Part shown: piece by piece, positions 41,901 through 49,976 of the stretch | How the letters are laid out: each line of letters opens with the position of its first letter | How positions within the stretch are numbered: position 1 is the stretch's first letter | Source: Halobacterium wangiae | GTDB lineage: Archaea; Halobacteriota; Halobacteria; Halobacteriales; Halobacteriaceae | Reading direction: 5' to 3' | NCBI RefSeq assembly: GCF_021249345.1 | Contig: NZ_CP089588.1 | Span: forward strand, 1,178,001 to 1,242,000 | Length of the DNA: 64,000 nucleotides | Translations under genes and position numbers: made by a program | The notes under the pieces: model-generated | What the model saw: the letters and a program-made list of their open reading frames with translations, nothing else | Database searches by the model: none | Told to the model about the DNA's origin: nothing

Positions 41901-43921
41901 CAGTCCGGGCAGACGCGCTCGCCGAGTCGGACGTCGACCTCGCCGGGCGTGTCGCTCATGTCGGGGGCGTGGCGGGCGGCCTCACCGACGTCGCGCTGGG
42001 GGCCGCCGGCTTCGCCGATGGGGAACAGCGTGTGGACCGCCGGCGAGAGGTCGCGGGACTCGGACTTCTCGGGTCGGCCCATCCGGTTGCCGATGCGGGT
42101 CGGGGCGCGTTCGCGGACCTCGAAGGGAGCGACCTCGTTGACCGCCTTCATGGCGTTCGGCCACTCGCGGGCCTCGTCACTGAGGTCGTCCCACTCGCGG
42201 TCAAGGTCCTCGGTAACTCCGAGCGTCCGCGCGAGCGGCACCCAGTCCGCGACGTGAACCTCCTCGTCGCCCTGGTGGTGTTCGACGATGAGCGCTTCCA
42301 GGGTCTCGCGGGCTGCCTCGGTGTTCCGGAGGACGAGGTCGTCGCCTTCGACGCGGCCGTCGGCGAGGGCGGCCGCGAGGTCCTCGAACTGCTCGACCGT
42401 GACGTCGTGCCAGAGGTAGTTGTACGCGGGGTGCAGGGGCGCGTCGTACTCGATCGCCCACTCGATGGCCTGGTCGGCGTCCGGGGCTTCGAGGTCGACG
42501 TACGGTGAGTCCCGGAGCGCCTGGACGTCCGCGCCTGCGGCCTCGAACTCCTGTATCCACCACTCGGGCGCGTAGGAGGCGGGTGCGAGTTCGTGGTTGT
42601 TTTCGACGAACTCGCCGTAGTTCACGAGGTACTCGCCGACGTCGAGGATCTCCACGACGCCGTTGCGCACCTCCAGGGCCTCGTCGATGTCGTCGATGCG
42701 ACGCACGTCGCCGTTCGCGAGTTTCACCGTCGGGCCCTCGATGGAGTCGACGGGGACGACGCCCGCCGCCTTCCCCGGGAGTTCCGTCTTGATCTGGGTG
42801 CCCGTCGCGAGGAAGTCGTCGAGGAGGTGCATCGTCGCCGGGTGGACGCCCGCCGTCGCGTTGCCGTGATTGCGGGCGCGGCCGTAGCGGAGGCGGAACC
42901 CGCCTTCCTTGGAGGGGTGGCCGAAGACGGGGCGACCGGCGATGAGGTCCCGGAGGAACTTCTCGGAGCCGTCGACCCGGGGTGGGCCGGCGGGGTCGTC
43001 GTCGGCGTCCGTTTCGGCGTCGTCGCTCGCGGCGGTCTGCTCGGCATCGTCCGTCTCGTCGTCCTCGCTGGCGTCGTCTTCGCCGATGGTGCCGTCGATG
43101 AGGTCCTGGAGCCACGGCCAATCGACCTCGTCGAGGTTCCGGGTGTAGCGCTGGATCTTCGGGGCCTTCAGCGCGATTCCCTCCGCGAGCACGAGACACA
43201 TCCCGCCGCGGGCGGAGTTCGTCTCGATGCGTTCGAGGTCGCGGAAGCCGTCGACCTCCTCGTTGCCGGTCGCCTCGCCGTCGAGCATCACGGGGCAGTT
43301 CCGGGCGATGAACTTCGTCTCCTTGGCCTTCGGCGAGTACTGGAGGCCGGTCTCGGAGTCGTACAGCGAGATCTCCTCGGCGTAGCGCTCGACCTCGTCG
43401 TCTCGCGGTTTGAACTCGTCGATGTCCAGGAGGGAGCGTGCGTAGTCCGCGACTAGCACGGACAGCGCCTGGGCGGTCCCGCCGGCCGAGCGGATCGGGC
43501 CGGCGTAGTAGACGGCGACGTACTCCGTGCCGTCGTCGTTGGTGTTCACTTCGACGCGGTCGATGCCCTCGATGGGGGCGGCGACCACGCCCTCGGTAAG
43601 GAGGGCGACGGCCGTCCGGACCGCGCCCTCGACCTTCCCGGCGTTCGTCTCGTAGTCGCCGACGGTGCCCTCGACGAAGTCCTCGACGAGTTCGAGGGCG
43701 GCCTCCTCCCTGCTCATCTGGCCCTCGAGTTCGCGGACCCGGTCGGCGACGCCGTCGATGCCGAGGATGTTCTCGACGCGGTCGGCCATGTCCTTCGCGA
43801 CCGGGATCTCCACCTCGGGTTTCGGGTCCTCCCCGCGCTCTTTGGCGCGCTCGGCGACGTCGAACGCCTCGTCGAGGCGGGACTCCAGTGACTCGAAGTA
43901 GGCTTCGTCTTCTGGCCGCAT
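38927..43921 (-). CDS. polC: DNA polymerase II (family D) large subunit DP2, with intein
   Basis: This 1664-codon gene encodes the catalytic subunit of archaeal PolD. The N-extein (residues 1-919) begins [20 protein letters not shown] and includes [38 protein letters not shown]-like core sequence and zinc fingers ([30 protein letters not shown]). The C-extein (1415-1664) has [20 protein letters not shown] and [20 protein letters not shown]. It ends [13 protein letters not shown]. The intein interrupts the catalytic NCDGDED. Mature length is about 1169. No polB-like DP1 gene is in the window. It abuts the PPC-domain gene (43922). Confidence 0.95.
   Translation of the reverse strand: [1664 protein letters not shown]
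39680..41164 (-). mobile_element. PolC intein with LAGLIDADG endonuclease domain
   Basis: This 495-aa intein lies between Asn (codon 41167-41165) and Cys (39679-39677). Block A starts [13 protein letters not shown]; block B has [12 protein letters not shown] (TxxH). Two endonuclease dodecapeptides are seen: [10 protein letters not shown] and [10 protein letters not shown], with acidic residues (E and D). Block F/G is [21 protein letters not shown] before the extein Cys. The last residue is Gln instead of Asn and the penultimate His is Gly. PolII inteins of Pyrococcus also end in Gln and splice, so activity is plausible. Confidence 0.9.
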
Positions 43922-44341
43922 CTACAGCCAGAGGTCGAGGTCGGTCGCGTCGTCGTGTTCGCGCACCAGCTCGGTGTCGAACTCGCGGACGTACACCTCG
44001 CCGGCGAAGACGGTGGCGCGGTCGAGGTGGCCGGCCAGTGCCTGCCCCGAGCGTCTGGACAGTGTTGCGTGCGTGTGCGCGAACGGTTGCCCGTCTAACT
44101 CCGAGAGGTTGCCGACGCAGGCGGCGACTTCGAGGGGTTCGTCGAAGCGCGCTGCCTTGTACTCGAAGTCGTCCTGGTCGTAGTACCAGAGTTCGGCGTC
44201 CTGGACGGCACCCATACCGAAGAACCACGCGGCCGCCAGGTCCTCCTCGGCGGCCAGCGACTCGAGTTCCTCGCGCCAGTCGGCACCGTGGTCGAGACGA
44301 GCGACGAACTCTCGGCCGCCGGCGACTTCGCGGACGTTCAT
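43922..44341 (-). CDS. PPC (DUF296)-domain protein
   Basis: This 139-aa protein starts MNVREVAGGREFVARLDHGA. The PPC/DUF296 features are ADWREELESLAAEEDLAAAW, FFGMGAVQDAELWYYDQD, LSELDGQPFAHTHATLSRR (metal-binding His pattern) and LAGHLDRATVFAGEVYVREF. In plants the domain follows AT-hooks; prokaryotic stand-alone forms are trimers of unknown role, often annotated as DNA-binding. Its stop lies next to the polC ATG, so the two are probably co-transcribed. Confidence 0.88.
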   Translation of the reverse strand: MNVREVAGGREFVARLDHGADWREELESLAAEEDLAAAWFFGMGAVQDAELWYYDQDDFEYKAARFDEPLEVAACVGNLSELDGQPFAHTHATLSRRSGQALAGHLDRATVFAGEVYVREFDTELVREHDDATDLDLWL

Positions 44342-44381
44342 GGGAGCGTCAACGACGCGGGTGAGCAAAAGTCCTGCCGTC

Positions 44382-44552
44382 TCAGCGCCACGCCGCGAGC
44401 GGTGTCGCTGCGGCGGCCGTCATCGATACCCAGGCCTCGTCCTGGGAGATATCCGCGATGACGAGTCGGGAGTGTGGGCCCTCGTCGTCCAGTGAGGCCA
44501 TCACGTCGGTCCCGGGAGCGTCGGACGTCGACTGAGCGGCGTCGGTCGGCAT
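44382..44552 (-). CDS. Small conserved haloarchaeal protein (DUF7556-like)
   Basis: This 56-aa protein starts MPTDAAQSTSDAPGTDVMAS. It has RLVIADISQDEAWVSMTAAA, a motif I recognise from a haloarchaeal small-protein family (DUF7556, from memory), and ends PLAAWR. Function unknown. ATG 44552 is 29 nt downstream of a TATA-like box at 44578-44586, which rules out the in-frame upstream extension to 44672. Confidence 0.72.
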   Translation of the reverse strand: MPTDAAQSTSDAPGTDVMASLDDEGPHSRLVIADISQDEAWVSMTAAAATPLAAWR

Positions 44553-44577
44553 GACATATGGTACAACGCCACACCCG

Positions 44578-44586
44578 TTACTTAAG
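44578..44586 (-). promoter_or_regulatory. TATA box of the DUF7556-like gene
   Basis: Minus strand CTTAAGTAA, centred 29 nt before ATG 44552; it marks a leaderless transcript and roughly the left edge of the AT-rich island. Confidence 0.6.
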
Positions 44587-44698
44587 CGCATCGGACTGAC
44601 ACACGCAAACAGGTAATAGACATATAGTGAGGAATATCCCGCGGGATTGCACAGTTGGCCGTGGCAAGGCATTTGACCATGGCCGAGTATGCCTTGAT

Positions 44699-45250
44699 AT
44701 GGTTAACCAGACGCCAGGCGGAGGCAGGCCCTCCGAGGCTGATCGGCTAGCGCAGACAAGTGAATCCGTGAAAAGTAGCTGGGAGCGGACAGTACATGAT
44801 ATGAAAGCAATGGCTGCTGATCGCGAGGAGAAGGGGTTCTCGACATTTACAGCGGCTGCAGGAGATACAGCGCCCGTATCACCGCAGATGGGTGAATCGG
44901 ACGAGTTCGGCCTAACGTTCATTATTTCGGGTAGCGAAGTTCCTGACTTTGAGGATAGTTACATAGGAAACGATTTTACTGAAACAGGAGTTTACCAGTC
45001 CAATCTAGAGGGGCACGTATACATTGTGACGGAGTATATCGATATGGAGGCCAAGGAAATTATATTCCTCGCAGGCGCCTATCAGATGCGGAACGCGCCT
45101 GGTCTCGTTCGAGCAGCAATCGATCGTGGAGAGATGTACAGTCGAGTTAAGACGATTGACCACACCGAGGTTGGGACATTCAAACACGATGACGTCTCAG
45201 CATTCTTCCCGAACCCCGACGAGTTCTACGCATACGAATTTCGTCGATAG
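44699..45250 (+). CDS. DUF7529-like protein (island copy 1)
   Basis: This 183-aa protein starts MVNQTPGGGRPSEADRLAQT. It has SSWERTVHDMKAMAADREEK, an internal mixed alpha/beta part (GLTFIISGSEVPDFEDSYIG, VYIVTEYIDMEAKEIIFLAG) and ends with VGTFKHDDVSAFFPNPDEFY. I recognise it as haloarchaeal DUF7529, of unknown function. A diverged relative lies at 57219 near the other end of the island. ATG 44699 is in a less GC-rich context than the core genes. Confidence 0.75.
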   Translation: MVNQTPGGGRPSEADRLAQTSESVKSSWERTVHDMKAMAADREEKGFSTFTAAAGDTAPVSPQMGESDEFGLTFIISGSEVPDFEDSYIGNDFTETGVYQSNLEGHVYIVTEYIDMEAKEIIFLAGAYQMRNAPGLVRAAIDRGEMYSRVKTIDHTEVGTFKHDDVSAFFPNPDEFYAYEFRR

Positions 45251-45311
45251 CGGGCCCCCTGCACTATTATAGATTAACGAGAGGTGGGATGACCAATTGG
45301 CTTAGTTCATC

Positions 45312-45500
45312 TCACCAATTGACGAGCAGGTAGATGCCGGAGATACCTAGAAGGAGGTACAGGAGTGTTCCAAGGATACTGTCTGCTTGTATGGATTGAA
45401 ATACGCTCCCTACTGCCACGTAAACAACGAACAGCCCCACTAGCTTCCGAGAAATCCATTTGAGTGTGGCGAACCGGGGAAGTATTGTTTGCGTGGACAT
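45312..45500 (-). CDS. Small membrane protein
   Basis: This 62-aa protein (MSTQTILPRFATLKWISRKL) has two predicted transmembrane helices: LVGLFVVYVAVGSVFQS and ILGTLLYLLLGISGIYLLVNW. Basic residues before the first helix support a cytoplasmic N-terminus. No recognised family. It is on the same strand as the next membrane gene and ABC genes but 60 bp from it. Confidence 0.55.
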   Translation of the reverse strand: MSTQTILPRFATLKWISRKLVGLFVVYVAVGSVFQSIQADSILGTLLYLLLGISGIYLLVNW

Positions 45501-45559
45501 GCTTTATGCAATCCTGACCGAGGACATAAAGCTATACGAATTCGAGGCAACTTCTCAGA

Positions 45560-45964
45560 CTAAACAGTACTGACAGCAATCCCCAGTCTGAATTCTAAGA
45601 ACGCAGAGACCCCTAAAACCACTAAACTAGTTACGAGGATTTTCCAACTTCGACCAACTCGATCAGCGAATCGCAGTGGGGTGGTGTTTAGTGGAGGCAG
45701 ACTCTGTAGCCAGGATTCAAAACGAGTCTGTGAGCTCCCCTCAAGGGACATTGATTTGCTCTTATGGGGGGCTGCTGGTGCGGGGCGGACACCAATTGTA
45801 CCGACCCCAAAGAGCAGTACTCCAATTACAAACAATACCACCTTTACTGTCACTAGAGTACCGCCAGTTGCCAGTGCAATGGCGCCAGCTACCGCAATGA
45901 CGCTCAAAGATGCACCGAGAACCCAATACAAGAATTCGACTAGCTGAAGCGTTCGCTGGTTCAT
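45560..45964 (-). CDS. Membrane protein (DUF7555-like)
   Basis: This 134-aa protein starts MNQRTLQLVEFLYWVLGASL. It has two N-terminal helices (about residues 10-32 and 38-60), a polar loop with SSQTRFESWLQSLPPLNTTP, and a C-terminal helix ILVTSLVVLGVSAFLEFRLG. The layout fits a haloarchaeal family I recall as DUF7555; not verified. It is immediately downstream of the ABC operon (18 bp after dppF) on the same strand. Confidence 0.65.
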   Translation of the reverse strand: MNQRTLQLVEFLYWVLGASLSVIAVAGAIALATGGTLVTVKVVLFVIGVLLFGVGTIGVRPAPAAPHKSKSMSLEGSSQTRFESWLQSLPPLNTTPLRFADRVGRSWKILVTSLVVLGVSAFLEFRLGIAVSTV

Positions 45965-45982
45965 TTCGTTGATGAAAGCCTG

Positions 45983-47320
45983 TTAATCACCCGACCGGCG
46001 GTTAATTATCGTTTCAACGTCTTTGTATTCGCTCTGGTGGCGATGACAGTAGCTCAGACGGCCAGAATCACTGACTTTGTACAGATCTGGCTTTTCAGTG
46101 TCACAGACACCTCCAAACTCTTCCTTCAGTTCCTCACGGGCCTTTTCAGGATACCCAGCCTTAATGTGCTCAATTGCTACTTCGACCGATTCTTTAACCT
46201 CCGATGGAGGTTCGATGTTTTCGAAGATATCGTCTGCGGCTTCTTCAATATCGTCGTATTTTGAGAAGATGCCTAGCTGTCGTTTCACTTGATTCTGAAT
46301 TCCAAGGGAGATACGGGTTCGCTCGCGAACGACCTCACGGAATTGTTCGATTGCATCCCATGTGTCGTTATTGAGATCCTTGTGTTCTTCAGGCCTAATT
46401 TTCGCTGGACAGCGCGTACTAAACTGGCAGCCTTCCGGTGGATCACGTGGGCTAGGTGGAGTGCCTGGTAGCGTGATTCGCGTTCGGTCGCTCGTCGGGT
46501 CTGGACGGGGAATTGCCGACAGCAGTGAGTTGGTATATGGGTTCTGAGCGTCCGTATAGAGTTCCTCAGTATCTCCAATCTCCATGATTTTCCCAAGATA
46601 CATCACAGCCACGCGGTCACAGATGTGGCGGACGACCGAGAGGTCGTGGGCAATAAATAGATACGTGAGATTGAACTCGTCTTGGAGGTCTCCTAATAGG
46701 TTGAGGATTTTCGCTTGGACTGATGCGTCAAGAGCGCTAACCGGTTCGTCCAGGACGAGGAAATCCGGTTCAAGGGCTAGTGCTCGTGCTATCCCGATTC
46801 TCTGACGCTGTCCGCCAGAGAATTGGTGGGGGTATCGATAGTAGTGATCTTCCTGTAGCCCAACGGAAGACAGTAAATCTCGGACTTTTTCGCGACGCTC
46901 AGCGGGCGATTTCCAGCTGTGTGCATCAAGCGGCTCTCGGATGATTTCCCCGATTGTCATCCGATCGTTGAGACTGGATTCGGGGTCCTGAAAGACAATT
47001 TGTGCGTTCTTCCGCCACTCCTTGAGTGCTTTTCCACTCAATTCGGTGATATCCCGCCCAGAGAATGAGATGCTACCCTCTGTGGCGGTCTCAAGTTGGA
47101 TAAGTGTCCGGCCGAGCGTCGTCTTACCAGACCCAGATTCACCGACGAGGCCGAGGGTCTCGCCCTTGTTAATGTTGAAGCTCACGCCATCAACTGCTTT
47201 AACAGGGGGACCGCTGAATCGGCCACCTTCACCGTAGTACTTTTTCAGGCCCTCCACTTCGACAAGAGTTCGACGACCCTGCGCCATGGTTGACTTCATC
47301 TGCTCAGTATTTTTGCTCAT
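45983..47320 (-). CDS. Dipeptide/oligopeptide ABC transporter ATPase (DppF-like)
   Basis: This 445-aa ATPase has Walker A GESGSGKTTLGRTLIQLE, Q-loop VFQDPESSLNDR, signature FSGGQRQRIGIARALALEP and Walker B FLVLDEPVSALD, then FIAHDLSVVRHICDRV. The C-terminal Cys-rich oligopeptide-transporter domain (CQFSTRCP ... GVCDTEKPDL ... YCHRHQ) is split by an acidic helical insert of roughly 100 residues. It overlaps dppD by a few bases (ATGA). Role: ATP hydrolysis for uptake of peptides or similar. Confidence 0.9.
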   Translation of the reverse strand: MSKNTEQMKSTMAQGRRTLVEVEGLKKYYGEGGRFSGPPVKAVDGVSFNINKGETLGLVGESGSGKTTLGRTLIQLETATEGSISFSGRDITELSGKALKEWRKNAQIVFQDPESSLNDRMTIGEIIREPLDAHSWKSPAERREKVRDLLSSVGLQEDHYYRYPHQFSGGQRQRIGIARALALEPDFLVLDEPVSALDASVQAKILNLLGDLQDEFNLTYLFIAHDLSVVRHICDRVAVMYLGKIMEIGDTEELYTDAQNPYTNSLLSAIPRPDPTSDRTRITLPGTPPSPRDPPEGCQFSTRCPAKIRPEEHKDLNNDTWDAIEQFREVVRERTRISLGIQNQVKRQLGIFSKYDDIEEAADDIFENIEPPSEVKESVEVAIEHIKAGYPEKAREELKEEFGGVCDTEKPDLYKVSDSGRLSYCHRHQSEYKDVETIINRRSGD

Positions 47321-48411
47321 TTGTCTGCACCTCCCTCTGTCTGGTCATTTTCCTGACTTCGCGAGACGTGGTACTTCACTGCCTCGTCCTGAGTGCGGTC
47401 GTCCGGGTACAGCAGACAGGCCGCAGTATGGTCCTTATCCTCAGAAACGGGGACGTGGATAGGGTGGACTTCAGTACAATCCTCGAACGCTTTTGGACAT
47501 CGTGGCGCGAACCGGCAGTTGGAAGCTGGCTGATTAGGAGTGGGAACGTCACCTTCGATAGTGTTCAGCCGCTCTTGTTCCGCGTGCGTTCCAGGAATAG
47601 CATTCAGAAGGCCTTCTGTGTAGGGGTGTTTTGGATTCTTGAACAGTTCCTTGACCGGCGCTTTCTCGAGGAACTCACCGGCGTACATAACGTTCACCCG
47701 GTCACTGATTTCCGCTATCACACCCATATCGTGGGTGATAAAGAGAATCGCGAGATCTCGCTCCTCTTGGAGGTCTTGGAGGAGTTCAATGATTTGTGCT
47801 TGAATAGTCACGTCAAGCGCCGTTGTCGGCTCGTCACAGATGAGGAGTTCAGGGTCACACGCAAGCATCATTGCGATGACTGCTCGCTGGCGCATCCCGC
47901 CAGAGAATTCGTGAGGGTACTCCCCAAGCCGACGTACTGGGTCAGGAATTGCGACGTCCTCAAGCAACTCAACCGCTTTGTTCGTGGCTTCTTGACCAGT
48001 GATGCCACGATTAATTTTGAGGGCCTCCTTGATTTGATTCCCGACGGTGTAAACCGGGTTTAGTGACTTCAGTGGGTCCTGAAAGACCATCCCGATGCCG
48101 CTTCCGCGGATTTGCTGATACTCCGAATTGGTGTACTCTGTGAGTTCCTCCCCGTTAAATTTGATCGATGATCCTGGGAGAATCTCCCCTGGAGAATCTA
48201 TTAGGCCCATGATAGAGCGGGCGGTGACACTCTTCCCTGAACCGGATTCACCGACGATCCCGAGGGTCTCTCCGGTGTGAATGTCGAAGCTGATGCCATC
48301 CACAGCGTGGATTTGTTCGCGGTCTGTTCGGAAGACAGTCTGAAGATTGCGTACGGACAGTACTGCCTCTTTTCCGGTGTGATCGTTATGTTCGTCGATC
48401 ATTGAGCTCAT
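47317..48411 (-). CDS. Dipeptide/oligopeptide ABC transporter ATPase (DppD-like)
   Basis: This 364-aa ATPase has Walker A GESGSGKSVTARSIMGLI, Q-loop MVFQDPLKSLNPVYTV, signature FSGGMRQRAVIAMMLACDP, Walker B LLICDEPTTALDVTIQAQ and FITHDMGVIAEISDRV. The C-terminal oligo_HPY-type segment has CRFAPRCPKAFEDCTEVHPI. It pairs with the DppF-like ATPase; the genes overlap. It begins directly at the end of the permease gene (48411/48412). Confidence 0.92.
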   Translation of the reverse strand: MSSMIDEHNDHTGKEAVLSVRNLQTVFRTDREQIHAVDGISFDIHTGETLGIVGESGSGKSVTARSIMGLIDSPGEILPGSSIKFNGEELTEYTNSEYQQIRGSGIGMVFQDPLKSLNPVYTVGNQIKEALKINRGITGQEATNKAVELLEDVAIPDPVRRLGEYPHEFSGGMRQRAVIAMMLACDPELLICDEPTTALDVTIQAQIIELLQDLQEERDLAILFITHDMGVIAEISDRVNVMYAGEFLEKAPVKELFKNPKHPYTEGLLNAIPGTHAEQERLNTIEGDVPTPNQPASNCRFAPRCPKAFEDCTEVHPIHVPVSEDKDHTAACLLYPDDRTQDEAVKYHVSRSQENDQTEGGADK

Positions 48412-49962
48412 TTAGGCACCACCTCCTGCTGCCGCGGCTTCTTCTTCGGAACCACCCTCACTTTCGGGATCGATTGCGTCACGAATCCCGTCACCCAACG
48501 CATTTGCGCCCGTGACGAGGATGACAATCATGATTCCCGGAATAAGGGAGATATGCCAGGATTGAGTCGACACGTAGGGCTGTCCGAGCGAAATAGCACG
48601 ACCCCAAGCAGGCGTCGGGGGGCTGATTCCAAGCCCGTTACCTAGGAATGACAGCGAGGCCATCGCAATGACGATTCCGCCAACGGACATGGACGCATAG
48701 ATCAGTAAATACCCGAGGACGTAGGGGAACATGTGCTTTCGCATCGTTGTGGTCGGCCGTTGGCCGAAGCTTTTTGCAGCGTCAACCCACTCCTCTTGGG
48801 CTACCTGCAGCGCTGGCCCGCGGAGAGACCGCCACAGGAACGGCCAAGTCGTGAGGCCGAATATCAGAGCTAGTAGCAGCCCGCCATTAAGAACACTTGC
48901 AAGCCAGTGGTTCTGGAAGACGACACTAACGAGGATTAACAATAGCAGTTGCGGGATTGATACCACACCATCGGCTATGGTCAGCACAGAGAGGTCCACA
49001 ATGCCAGTGTAATACGACGATACGAGGGCAAGTAAAGCCGCGATAAGACTGGCTAGTCCAATTGAGATGCCAGCAACCATTAGTGTGATTTGGGCCCCAC
49101 CCATCATGTAGGTGAACAAGTCACGACCATTTGTAAGCGTACCAAACGGATGGAAGCGATCGTACTCGTCGTAGGACATGACACCCACGTTTTGATCACC
49201 TGCACCCTTCGATTTCGAATTGAAGTTGGCCTGTCCAGAAGTAATCGTTTCAACTTGTCCAGTTTCCTCTGAGTAGTACTGGAACTCATGCCCGTATGAC
49301 GAGGTGATATTCTGACTAACCGTTGAAGGAGCCATCGTCGTTCCGAACAGAGACATCGTCAAGAATAGCACCAAAACAACCACACCAAACTTCCCCCAGC
49401 TGTGGTTCCGGAGGCGGTTAACCATGTCATCCTTGGGAGTCCAGTCAGCTTTTCGATAGTGTCGCCGGAACGTGAGCCAGCCCCTGTACAACCAATAGAA
49501 GCTGAATAGTGAGTAAACGAGTACTAGAGACAATCGAAGTGCCCATGCGATAGCAGGGGAGAGACCCATAAACGGCCCTATCCAGGACCCATCAGGAGTC
49601 TTATACCCCTGGTTGGGGATTACGTCTCGGCTGAGGAGCGTCGGCATTTCGTGGGCCGAGGCACGAAGCCCCTCGATGAACCCACTGAGAGCAAGTTGGA
49701 CGTCTACAACCATCCCTGCGAGGGCGGGAGAAAACACGCCAAGAACGACATCAAAGAACGCCGTAACACCCATGACGGTCGCGTCGAGGATAGTGAGAAC
49801 TCCACCAAGGAAGGCACCGAGTTCAACAAGGAGGAGCACTGCTGCTACTATACCCCAGCGGACAGCGGGTTCTGGGTTGTTTGCTAGTCGGGACCACAGG
49901 CCACTGGAACCACTGGTTGTGGTTCCAGGCGCATCATCCGGTTGAGTGACGTTTGCACACAT
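48412..49962 (-). CDS. ABC transporter permease (DppC-like) with long N-terminus
   Basis: This 516-aa permease is about 200 residues longer than usual DppC. The C-terminal about 300 residues hold the BPD_transp_1 domain with the EAA loop FVDAAKSFGQRPTTTMRKHM-type segment (EEWVDAAKSFGQRPTTTMRK) and the usual end PTPAWGRAISLGQPYVSTQS. The N-terminal extension holds two to four additional hydrophobic segments (WGIVAAVLLLVELGAFLGGV and later ones). Uptake permease of the dipeptide-type system. Confidence 0.88.
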   Translation of the reverse strand: MCANVTQPDDAPGTTTSGSSGLWSRLANNPEPAVRWGIVAAVLLLVELGAFLGGVLTILDATVMGVTAFFDVVLGVFSPALAGMVVDVQLALSGFIEGLRASAHEMPTLLSRDVIPNQGYKTPDGSWIGPFMGLSPAIAWALRLSLVLVYSLFSFYWLYRGWLTFRRHYRKADWTPKDDMVNRLRNHSWGKFGVVVLVLFLTMSLFGTTMAPSTVSQNITSSYGHEFQYYSEETGQVETITSGQANFNSKSKGAGDQNVGVMSYDEYDRFHPFGTLTNGRDLFTYMMGGAQITLMVAGISIGLASLIAALLALVSSYYTGIVDLSVLTIADGVVSIPQLLLLILVSVVFQNHWLASVLNGGLLLALIFGLTTWPFLWRSLRGPALQVAQEEWVDAAKSFGQRPTTTMRKHMFPYVLGYLLIYASMSVGGIVIAMASLSFLGNGLGISPPTPAWGRAISLGQPYVSTQSWHISLIPGIMIVILVTGANALGDGIRDAIDPESEGGSEEEAAAAGGGA

Positions 49963-49976
49963 TGTTGAATAGTAGT

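Noticed and set aside
39881-42508. 875-codon plus-strand frame inside polC
   Set aside because: It is the antisense shadow of polC and its intein; the product has no family features.
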